A DNA stretch of 64,000 nucleotides from NCBI RefSeq assembly GCF_024752025.1, contig NZ_JANTPU010000001.1, forward strand, positions 1,674,001-1,738,000, in the 5' to 3' direction. Below are positions 1 to 8,058 of the stretch, one piece after another. A model generated the notes under the pieces. The model saw only the letters and a program-made list of their open reading frames with translations, made no database searches and was not told where the DNA came from. This stretch comes from Pseudidiomarina sp. CB1 (GTDB lineage: Bacteria; Pseudomonadota; Gammaproteobacteria; Enterobacterales; Alteromonadaceae). Position numbers and translations under genes: made by a program. Every line of letters starts with the position of its first letter. Position 1 is the stretch's first letter.

Positions 1-1
1 A

Positions 2-2017
2 ATTTGTGCTATTGAACCTGATGATACTTCTAGTTGCGGAGATATTGATAGAGGACATGGTTTATCCTGCTATGTTTTAAATTTTGTGGAGCTGTTCCGA
101 CGACTTTTGAATTTAGACGTTGTGCAAGCAAAGCGCGAATTTAACAAATGGCGAAGAGAAGATCTCGTTTTTGATCGGCTAAGAATTTGGGCCTGTGGTT
201 TAGAAGGCCTCGTGAATGAGGCTGAATTTACTAGCGAAGTTATGTTGCTTTCAGATGACGATTTTTGGGCGCTTAAGGGCCAGCGAGACTTACTGATTTC
301 AATTAAAAACAAGTGGAGTGAACTGTCTGAGAATAATCGCAAGCTTATAGAGAAACGAATACTAAAGGGCCCGCGTAAGCCCCGATGGGTTTCTAGAGAA
401 GATCATGTTGTTCGCTCCGCATATAGACTGTTAAATAGATTACACTGGCTAAATAGCCAAGGGTGCATATTCTCTTTCGATTTGGATATTGTTACAAACA
501 GGTATAGAGCAAAGGCGCCGGATTGGAAGCCGGAATATGCCGAAAGCGCGGCCGAAAGCCGAGAATCTCGTGTTGGTTGGGTTAGAACGGATACTGACTG
601 GAGTGATCTGAAAGGTATTCCACCATCAAAAATCATTGAAAATGCAAATAAAAAGAGGAATACGAGTTTTCGTGATTTCACGGAGTATAAGCCATTTTTA
701 GGCCTTTGTGATGACTGGCCTTTGCGGGCAATCACTGCTTTGTCAATAGAATTGAAAAAGGGGAAATTCCACGCAGAACTGTGGAGAGACTATTTATCAA
801 GAGAAACTCGAAAGAAAGACAAATATCGACTCAAACTTCTTACAGCTGGAAGAATTACACAAGTTCCTAATACTGACTTTAAAGACATTATTTTGACTGC
901 TTCCCGGTGGTATAAAGACTATGGTCCGGAACTGAGAGATATGAGCCCCAAAATATTTGAAGCTGTTTGGGAAAAATTTATTTCGACCATTAAAGAAGAT
1001 AAAAATGCTATTGGCTCAGCACTTGTAAGACAAGAGAATAAAGAAATTGATTGGACAGGGGAAGCTATAAACTCAGCATCAGGCCATCTTGCTCAATTGC
1101 ATATGACAAGCCCTGCAACAGAACATTTACAGCGCGGGCAAGGATATCCAAAACTATGGCTTAAAAAAGCTGAGCAGTTGCTGTGTCTGCCAAACGATGC
1201 ACATCGTTATGCAATGGTAATTTTTGCGCATAACCTATCTTGGTTTTACGAAATAGATCCCGAGTGGACTGATAGAAATCTCATAAATGTAATTGAAAGT
1301 GATAAAACATCAAGCGATGATAAAGCAGCTATATGGGCTGGCTTTATGTGGGGGGCTACAGTTCCAAATGCAGAGCTTTACATTAAATTAAAGCCTCACA
1401 TGCTCGAAATGGCTAATCAGAGTGCGTCAGGTAAACGCAGACATGCTGAAGTTCTGTCTGGTCTTCTATTGTCTGGCTGGGGTTCGAAAAATAAAGAAAA
1501 CTTGCAGTATGTTTCTGATGAAGAATTGCGCAATGTACTTTTAGTAGCAGGGGATGACTTTAGAAGTTATATTCTCTGGCATCTGGGGCGTTGGTCTAAA
1601 GATAAAAAGAGTAAGTGGGATAAGAAAGTACTTCACTTTTTGCAGAGAGTTTGGCCAAAGCATAAGAAAGTTAGAACCAGCAAAACCTCTGCGCGGCTGT
1701 GTGAAATTGCATTAACACAAAAAGAAAATTTTCCAGCTGTTAGCAAACAGGTTTCACAACTCGTCTCCAAAGTGGGCATGGAATATGTCCATATACCTCG
1801 AATTCAGGAAATGGCCGGGGACCAGGAGGAAGGCGATAATTTGGCATCTAAATATCCAGAAGATTACCTTAATTTATTATATTCAATACTTCCTGACCAG
1901 ATAGAGAGATGGCCTTATGGCGCAGCGAAAGTGTTAAAGCATATCGAACGTATTTCTCCCAAACTTTCAAATGACCCCAAACTTATCGAGTTGAAATCTA
2001 GGCTAAATGATAATTAG
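2..2017 (+). CDS. C-terminal part of a large SIR2/DUF4020-like presumptive defence protein (5' end outside window)
   Basis: The reading frame is open to the left edge, so the gene begins outside the window; the GTG at 86 is only the first internal start-like codon. The visible ~670 residues are soluble, charged and helical, without membrane segments. Stretches such as WRREDLVFDRLRIWA, SFDL followed by WVRT, and a C-terminal WPYGAAKVL resemble, from memory, the long C-terminal region (DUF4020) of large bacterial SIR2-family proteins, which are usually anti-phage NAD-depleting effectors. The catalytic SIR2 domain would lie upstream and cannot be checked here. The gene ends about 300 bases before a recombinase operon, which suits a defence cargo gene of a mobile element. 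It could also be another large defence ATPase-type protein. Confidence 0.5.
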   Translation: MCAIEPDDTSSCGDIDRGHGLSCYVLNFVELFRRLLNLDVVQAKREFNKWRREDLVFDRLRIWACGLEGLVNEAEFTSEVMLLSDDDFWALKGQRDLLISIKNKWSELSENNRKLIEKRILKGPRKPRWVSREDHVVRSAYRLLNRLHWLNSQGCIFSFDLDIVTNRYRAKAPDWKPEYAESAAESRESRVGWVRTDTDWSDLKGIPPSKIIENANKKRNTSFRDFTEYKPFLGLCDDWPLRAITALSIELKKGKFHAELWRDYLSRETRKKDKYRLKLLTAGRITQVPNTDFKDIILTASRWYKDYGPELRDMSPKIFEAVWEKFISTIKEDKNAIGSALVRQENKEIDWTGEAINSASGHLAQLHMTSPATEHLQRGQGYPKLWLKKAEQLLCLPNDAHRYAMVIFAHNLSWFYEIDPEWTDRNLINVIESDKTSSDDKAAIWAGFMWGATVPNAELYIKLKPHMLEMANQSASGKRRHAEVLSGLLLSGWGSKNKENLQYVSDEELRNVLLVAGDDFRSYILWHLGRWSKDKKSKWDKKVLHFLQRVWPKHKKVRTSKTSARLCEIALTQKENFPAVSKQVSQLVSKVGMEYVHIPRIQEMAGDQEEGDNLASKYPEDYLNLLYSILPDQIERWPYGAAKVLKHIERISPKLSNDPKLIELKSRLNDN

Positions 2018-2224
2018 TTCGATTTTCGGCTTTATCCAACAGTCGGAGCTACAATTAAAAGTACCCACCGTCCGCAATTGGCACCAAGCGGACCTAGTTT
2101 CCCTCAACAAAAAAATCCATCGCCTCTCTCAACAAAATCAACTTTCAGTGCGTGTGAAAACCTCAATAAATCGAAATCGACTACCTTTTGGGCGAAAATT
2201 GAGCATTTTCATATATGTGTGAGT

Positions 2225-2252
2225 ACAGACACCCTCTAAAACGCTTGTCTGT
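2225..2252. terminator. Weak stem-loop after the defence-like gene
   Basis: The arms ACAGACA (2225-2231) and TGTCTGT (2246-2252) pair perfectly around a 14-base loop, in the 300-base gap between the defence-like gene and the recombinase operon. No T-run follows, so it may be a weak terminator or an operator. Apart from this and the next hairpin I see nothing else in the gap. Confidence 0.3.
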
Positions 2253-2275
2253 GCTCTTCACTATTCAAACTTTAG

Positions 2276-2315
2276 CCCGTAGCATTTTTCAGCAACAAAA
2301 GGAAAAATCTACGGG
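2276..2315. repeat. Long inverted repeat in the leader of the recombinase operon (regulatory hairpin or recombination core site)
   Basis: The left arm CCCGTAG-C-ATTTTTC (2276-2290) pairs with GAAAAATCTACGGG (2302-2315), leaving one bulged C and an 11-base centre. The AAGGA-like ribosome binding site of the first recombinase-operon gene lies in the loop and right arm, so the hairpin could block translation. Arms of this length around a short centre are also the layout of a tyrosine-recombinase core site. The sequence shows the repeat; both roles are inference. Confidence 0.5.
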
Positions 2316-2324
2316 AACGCTTTA

Positions 2325-2894
2325 ATGGCCGAATCAATTAAAAAATTACGTTTGCGTGACATCGACAGTGTCGAGCTTGATGTTCATGCACAGCATAAAG
2401 CCCAGATACGCCGAATGTTGCGTTTGTTATTTGAAACAAGCCAGCTTGAGCAATTTCTTGAATTAATGACTCCCGCTTGTGTAGTTTTATTTCGCGAAAA
2501 ACTCTACTTTTACGAAAATGCGTTCGTATTCTGTGCCCTTTCAAAAATGGCTCCTGAACTTCATATTGACGTTGTTGTAACGCGCCTAAAAAGCACACCC
2601 ACACTGCTTACCCTGCGTCAAAGAGTTCTCAATAGATTAGAGCTCGAATCGCTATGCTCTTTAGATGCCAAATCTGGCTATGCTTTTTCACACACCGCTG
2701 AGGCGAATAAACCATTATTGCGTCAATGCGACTACGCCAAAGTCATTGCATGCACAGCAAGCACTCTCAAAAAGAAGAAAAAAGCGTTCACAAAAAGCGC
2801 TGTATTGAATGCCGAGAAACAAGCAAGCAGCATAAATACTGAGGAGTTACTCAAAGACGTTCCCGCGCCCAAGTTAAAGCGAGCGAATGCATAA
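2325..2894 (+). CDS. Small basic helical protein, first gene of the four-gene recombinase operon
   Basis: This 189-residue protein matches no family I recognise. The first ~130 residues are predicted helical, with a hydrophobic stretch around residues 45-75. The C-terminal third is strongly basic, with a run of lysines near residue 150 and a KLKRANA tail, which suggests nucleic-acid contact. The ATG follows an AAGGA-like site inside a leader hairpin. Its stop overlaps the next start (TAATG), so it is translationally coupled to the 751-residue recombinase-like gene. Multi-recombinase elements such as Tn554 (TnpC) and the Gamma-Mobile-Trio (GmtX) also carry one small accessory protein. By analogy this may be an accessory DNA-binding factor, although no sequence similarity is visible. 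Confidence 0.6.
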   Translation: MAESIKKLRLRDIDSVELDVHAQHKAQIRRMLRLLFETSQLEQFLELMTPACVVLFREKLYFYENAFVFCALSKMAPELHIDVVVTRLKSTPTLLTLRQRVLNRLELESLCSLDAKSGYAFSHTAEANKPLLRQCDYAKVIACTASTLKKKKKAFTKSAVLNAEKQASSINTEELLKDVPAPKLKRANA

Positions 2895-5149
2895 TGCGTG
2901 AACTTATCGAAAAGCACTTTCATATTCAGCCAAGTCTCGCAATTACTGAAGTTGCCGTGCGGCTTCGTCTAGTATGCCAAGCTGTGCTTGAGATAAATGA
3001 AAATAGCGCAGAGGAGTGCTCAGAACTTTCCAAAATTCATGAGTATTTGTGCAGTAATAAAGAAGTTGAAATAACGAATTTTCGCCGCGCAGAATTCCAT
3101 GGCGAGCTTGAGTCACACCCGTTTTCAGTGACGATGATGCTCATACCTGCGTTTAATGAAAATCACGCCAATTTTCATCAATTTAAATTCCAGTGTGTCA
3201 TGTTGGCGCGACTCTATTGCTCGCGCGGTACAGATGATTACGACGCATACCTGCAGTTTTATAAAACATTCATCAGAAACAACGACGCACAGCTTCCTTT
3301 CAGCACGAACTTCGTGACTCGCGCGAGCATTTATGAAGTGCAAGTCGAACTACGAAAAGTCGCGTTAAATCGAAATAATACCGAACTCGAAAAGCTTGCG
3401 AGATATTACCAGCCGCCCCGCGAGCCAACGTCGAACGAAGCGCACTCAAACGGCTTTAATACTGCAGCGAAGTATCTTCGCCAACGCTTACAGCTCGACG
3501 GTGATATCCGCGCAGATTTAATCGATGCGTTAAACAAAAACGGGGAGCACCTGGCGAGCGTGCTTCATATCACACCCCAACTTACGAAGCTTACAAGCCA
3601 GGAGTATTCAATATTTCAGAAGAAAATCACAGGTGTTCAACGCGCACTTTACAATGCAGAACTCGCACCGGCATGGACCTTAGCGGCTGCGACACCAGCC
3701 GAGCTAGCAGCGCTCTTGAATCATATCGATAAAAACCTCATCCTCGAAAGGTTTTCTCAAATCGATGCAACAACGTCAGCTTATCTCTTTATATTTTTTC
3801 TAAAACTTTTAGGCACGCCAAGGCCGCTTGAAATAGTTCTCATCAATCGAGGCTCCCCAAAGTTTTCAGAATCAATGATTCGGGCAAGCTCTATTGATTA
3901 TCTACTAAAAAAACGTGTAAAAAACGAACTCGAAGATGCACGACTCACCGTGAATGCGCGCCTCATTGATGTGGAAGGACCGGCGGAGGAATCACGACGC
4001 TTGTACTACTACACGAGTGAACTCATAACGATTCGGCTTCCAGAGCCGTTGATTTCATTACTACAGAATGCACTGTCTCGTATCGATGCAAATCGTCGTC
4101 ATGAGTGTGAAATGTCCCACGCCTTTGGCATTGACGAAAACAACTACAACACGTGGATAAACACGCAAATTAAAAAATCCGAGTTTAATAAGTTTGGTAT
4201 AACGCGAAGTGCATTTGAAAGGGTGTTTTTACAATACGCTCGAGAGAGTACGACGGAAGCAACACTCAACTTGATCAGGCAACAAGGAACTGTTCAGCAG
4301 CATTACATCCTGCAATTTCATCGCGAAATTGCGACACAGATCAACAAAGCTTGGGGCAGCTTCATCGCAACACTCGGCTTTACGAGGATAACGCGTGTGG
4401 ATAGCGTATCGCACTCAGAGCATCTCTCTCACGCTGGCTCTGAAATGACACTGCGAAGCTCTCTGCTCGATGAAATTCTCGCGCACAGCGTCAATTCAGC
4501 CTCGCAACATTTAAAAACGGAGGCTTTTCATGCGTTCAACGAGCTAGCTTTTTATATTTATTTGCGCGTCTCAATGACGGTTGGGCTGCGACCAGTTGCT
4601 GAACCATTCCCTAATCACGAATTCTACTCAAGTAAACTGGGAGTCATGAGCGTCAAAGATAAAGCAGTTCATCATAAAAAAGAGCGACGACTGATTGTAT
4701 TCACATCAAAACTTTGTGAACTGATTGATGCACACATTGCAGTTGCTGAAGCTCTCGCATCAATGCTTGCCATTCTAACACCACGGCGAATTGTGTCACG
4801 AATCAGCGATAACAAAAATTGGGAGTCTTTTTCAAGCGCATTCGTCAACGACAAACTGACTCAACTACTTACTGCGAAAGTCACAAGTCATTCGCTCCGT
4901 CATGCGGCAGCTCAATCGTTTTTGCGAAGTTCAATAACGCAAGGTCAGTTCTTACAGTCTGCTTTGAACTTATTTCTTAATCATTCACGCAGCAATGTCT
5001 ATGCGCTTAGCAATCACAGCCTGCTCTCAATTACTGACTTCATCACGAGTCAACGTAAGCAGCTTGAGGTCTATGATGCGCATCATCATGAAAACGATAC
5101 AAAAGCGTTGCAACTTCTGCAGCGCCTCATCAAGGAATTCAAGTTATGA
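2894..5149 (+). CDS. Large tyrosine recombinase-like protein A (751 aa)
   Basis: The N-terminal ~540 residues are unlike standard integrases; the C-terminal ~180 resemble a tyrosine-recombinase catalytic domain. Visible signature residues are Arg566 (in TVGLRP), lysines at 588-596, His666-x-x-Arg669 (in SHSLRH) and His697 followed by Tyr703. In XerC-type enzymes the last His and the nucleophilic Tyr are about nine residues apart; here the gap is six, so either the active site is unusual or this subunit is degenerate and acts with its neighbour. At 751 residues it is roughly twice the usual integrase length. The start overlaps the previous stop and the end overlaps the next start (ATGA), indicating a coupled operon. 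Paired large recombinases also occur in Tn554 (TnpA/TnpB). Confidence 0.7.
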   Translation: MRELIEKHFHIQPSLAITEVAVRLRLVCQAVLEINENSAEECSELSKIHEYLCSNKEVEITNFRRAEFHGELESHPFSVTMMLIPAFNENHANFHQFKFQCVMLARLYCSRGTDDYDAYLQFYKTFIRNNDAQLPFSTNFVTRASIYEVQVELRKVALNRNNTELEKLARYYQPPREPTSNEAHSNGFNTAAKYLRQRLQLDGDIRADLIDALNKNGEHLASVLHITPQLTKLTSQEYSIFQKKITGVQRALYNAELAPAWTLAAATPAELAALLNHIDKNLILERFSQIDATTSAYLFIFFLKLLGTPRPLEIVLINRGSPKFSESMIRASSIDYLLKKRVKNELEDARLTVNARLIDVEGPAEESRRLYYYTSELITIRLPEPLISLLQNALSRIDANRRHECEMSHAFGIDENNYNTWINTQIKKSEFNKFGITRSAFERVFLQYARESTTEATLNLIRQQGTVQQHYILQFHREIATQINKAWGSFIATLGFTRITRVDSVSHSEHLSHAGSEMTLRSSLLDEILAHSVNSASQHLKTEAFHAFNELAFYIYLRVSMTVGLRPVAEPFPNHEFYSSKLGVMSVKDKAVHHKKERRLIVFTSKLCELIDAHIAVAEALASMLAILTPRRIVSRISDNKNWESFSSAFVNDKLTQLLTAKVTSHSLRHAAAQSFLRSSITQGQFLQSALNLFLNHSRSNVYALSNHSLLSITDFITSQRKQLEVYDAHHHENDTKALQLLQRLIKEFKL

Positions 5150-8058
5150 AGTTAAACTTTGATTTCTTTGTTGAAAAACTTAGCGCTGAAACGAAAGGCA
5201 TACGCGATTGTGCTGGTTTCGCATACAGAGTCATTCAAGATGAGTGTGCGAAAGCGTTATCTCAGTCTGAAAATATGCCAAAAAATTATTTCTCGCAACG
5301 CGCTCAAAAAGTTTACGCGCATGCAAAAAGAGATGTCGAACTCAATGCGGTTCGCATTTGTTTCTTTGCGTTATACGAATATTGTCGGGAGTATAACGAC
5401 GCGCTCACAACGCCAACCGCGCGCTTAGCCGTTAAGCAAGTAAAACCGGTCATTAGCGATGACAGTCCGTCTTTTGCTTTCATCGATGTTCTTAATACGA
5501 TGATTGAACAAGAGCTCATTCGTGAGAAATCTCAAGCACCGACCGTTGTTTTGGTGCTGCTCCTTTGCCGTCACGCCAATATAAATTCTGTTGCGCAATT
5601 AACCGCTGCCCTTAGCGCTGACTTCAATGATTTGGTGGTTTTTAAAGATGCGCTTTTCGCATCACTAACTACAGCTTCGAAGCGATTTTTACTCGACGCA
5701 GTTGCACTACAAGCTTTTAAGCTCTTAAAGTCCCGTCCACCTCGCGAGCTGAGAACAACTGTCATCGCAGCTCAACTTAAATCGCTCTGGCTATCCTACT
5801 CGACTGAACAGCCTTTTAATGAAAAAGCGGTTACGTTATCAAGCGCAATCCAAGCTGTGTCTTTTTTTAGTCAAAGCATCGCCGCCACGACGTTTGAAGA
5901 TGCTTTTTCGCAGCTAAGTGATGTGAGCTTTATAAAAGCCGTGACTGGCATAGATGCGCCTTCTTCCTTCGTTGATAATGCGACACCAGCGCAGGTAAGG
6001 CGAAACAAACGCACCACGAAAGAATTTGTAAAGCTAGAGAAACTCACAGAGCTTTTTGAATGCAATGCTATGCGAAAATTTGCATTTGACGCACGCACAG
6101 CATCATCCGACTCTGAATTACTCGATAGTATTCGAAAGGCAGTACAAGCATTCGCAAAGGCAGATAAACGCCAGCGTAGAAATACAGCCGCATTTAAACT
6201 ACTAAAAGTAAATCTGATAGCAGCGTTATCAAGCGCATATGATACTCATAGTGATATCAGTTTAACTGCTACGGCTGTCGCAACCTATCTTATCGACTTA
6301 GCTCTGCACGGCAGTCATTTCAAAGATAAATTACGAATGAGTACGATTGAAACGTACTTATCAACGTTAACAGTTTTCGCAAAATCGGCATGGTGCGATG
6401 AGTTACTTTTGCGTAACGCGCAAGAATCAAACGAACAACTCGAAGAACTCACCGAGTCCGTTGCGGATGCGCTTAGCACCATTGGCGAAGCCGGCAAACA
6501 AGGCACTGCGCTTGGCTTTTTACAGTACTTATCACAAGCCACAAAACTCAAGTTTTTCGATGCGCAAGAACTGGAATATTCGGGTGCAGGTAGCGTTGAG
6601 ACGCGCGCTCATTATATAAACACGCAAGATTTGAATGAGGCATGCGAAGCTTTTCTTGCTAAGTCGAACATTGCAGAACGTCATCAGTTCGCTCTGTTTA
6701 TTAAGCTCAGCTACGCGACTGGTTTGCGACGCAAAGAAGCAACTTTGCTTGAAATTGATGACGTGCGCTTCAATCTCGAGACGATTTATGTGTCCCAACT
6801 CACCCAACGTAAAACTATGCGAGCCGTTCGACACATTCCGACATGTCTGTTGTCAGCTGAACTTGAGCTCGAGCTACAAACGCATATTGACGAGCGCCGC
6901 CGGCTCGGCTATTCAACTGTGTTTGACGAAGCGACTCTTACTGCTCTCGATGACGAGTTTTTAGCCATTTTGCGTGAAACATGCAATAACGATGAGCTCG
7001 TTAATCACTCGCTCCGGCATTCAGCAGCAAACAACTTAGTTCTGCTATTTGCAATGTGCTGTGTATTAGGGCTTTTAGACTATCGAGAGCGTTTATATTT
7101 TTTAAAAAACGACACGTTTTCTGATGCGCGAATAAGCAGCATTTCGCAATCACTTAAAAAAATTGGGAAGTCAGCAAACCTATTTTTCCCAACGTTAGAT
7201 GTCGCTGCCCAAATCCTCGGTCACGTCAGCCCCGCCGTCACAGCGCGAAGCTATCTACACTTACTCGACGTCTTGTTCTTTATGCACGATGCGCAACGTG
7301 CGCAGGCGCTATCATCGGAGCTTGCTGCCGCACTTGTTTCCACCAGCAATTATCGATTTGAATTCAAAAAACAATACGAGTCGTACCTACCCGATGCATC
7401 TCGTTGCGAGCAGCTGTTGTTTAAGTCTTACACCCGCGGGTTAAAGTATGTACTTCAGTGTTCAGCAATCATCACGAAGAATGATGACCTCGTCACGCAG
7501 CAGTTTTCATTTAGTGACTATCTGAATGCACTGAAGCTTTACAAGCAATCACCAGGGGGCAGCATCGAAGAAGCCCTACTCACTCACTTCGTAGCGCACG
7601 CTGGCGAACTCGATATCAACTTCTTAAGCGATAAGCCATTTACGTCAAATAATCGAGCTTGGATTCGGCTTCTTGATAGCGTCTCGAATACAGCTTGGAA
7701 CCCCAAGAATCGGCGCGCGATTCAAACACTTCGCCAGACAATTGAAAAAGATTCAATTACTAACTTACGCATCGCTGAGAGACATTTCCGCGCGCTTAAA
7801 CTTCTTTCTCTTACAAATTTGAGCATCGCACTTCACTTATCGGGACATGATGCGAAAGCAGAAAAATGGAAGCGGCTTATTGATAAAAATGGTTTTTCAC
7901 AATCACTATCAGAGCACGATATTGATGGCTGCATTTCTATTGCCACCAAGCCGCTGAGCCTGCGCTGGCCGCTCTGGCGTTACTTACCTGAAATTCTGAA
8001 TCTTCTTGATTCATACATCACATTCGAATCGAACCAAAAGGAAGTAAATTCATTATGA
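5146..8058 (+). CDS. Giant tyrosine recombinase B (970 aa)
   Basis: All tyrosine-recombinase catalytic positions are visible: Arg528 (ATGLRRKEA), a candidate Lys556, His621-x-x-Arg624 (NHSLRH), His693 (LGH) and Tyr703 ten residues later. The reaction would be strand exchange through a 3'-phosphotyrosine intermediate. Two features are odd. About 70 residues separate HxxR from the LGH box, where about 20-25 is usual. The catalytic core is central, with ~500 residues before it and ~265 after the tyrosine; typical integrases end soon after the tyrosine. The flanking parts match nothing I recognise. The gene overlaps both neighbours by four bases (ATGA). Codon use is AT-rich, like the rest of the left part of the island and unlike the chromosome to the right. 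Confidence 0.85.
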   Translation: MKLNFDFFVEKLSAETKGIRDCAGFAYRVIQDECAKALSQSENMPKNYFSQRAQKVYAHAKRDVELNAVRICFFALYEYCREYNDALTTPTARLAVKQVKPVISDDSPSFAFIDVLNTMIEQELIREKSQAPTVVLVLLLCRHANINSVAQLTAALSADFNDLVVFKDALFASLTTASKRFLLDAVALQAFKLLKSRPPRELRTTVIAAQLKSLWLSYSTEQPFNEKAVTLSSAIQAVSFFSQSIAATTFEDAFSQLSDVSFIKAVTGIDAPSSFVDNATPAQVRRNKRTTKEFVKLEKLTELFECNAMRKFAFDARTASSDSELLDSIRKAVQAFAKADKRQRRNTAAFKLLKVNLIAALSSAYDTHSDISLTATAVATYLIDLALHGSHFKDKLRMSTIETYLSTLTVFAKSAWCDELLLRNAQESNEQLEELTESVADALSTIGEAGKQGTALGFLQYLSQATKLKFFDAQELEYSGAGSVETRAHYINTQDLNEACEAFLAKSNIAERHQFALFIKLSYATGLRRKEATLLEIDDVRFNLETIYVSQLTQRKTMRAVRHIPTCLLSAELELELQTHIDERRRLGYSTVFDEATLTALDDEFLAILRETCNNDELVNHSLRHSAANNLVLLFAMCCVLGLLDYRERLYFLKNDTFSDARISSISQSLKKIGKSANLFFPTLDVAAQILGHVSPAVTARSYLHLLDVLFFMHDAQRAQALSSELAAALVSTSNYRFEFKKQYESYLPDASRCEQLLFKSYTRGLKYVLQCSAIITKNDDLVTQQFSFSDYLNALKLYKQSPGGSIEEALLTHFVAHAGELDINFLSDKPFTSNNRAWIRLLDSVSNTAWNPKNRRAIQTLRQTIEKDSITNLRIAERHFRALKLLSLTNLSIALHLSGHDAKAEKWKRLIDKNGFSQSLSEHDIDGCISIATKPLSLRWPLWRYLPEILNLLDSYITFESNQKEVNSL

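Noticed and set aside
2007-2222. 71-codon frame after the defence-like gene
   Set aside because: It overlaps the preceding gene, has no ribosome site and no recognisable protein pattern; the end lies in a hairpin-rich leader.
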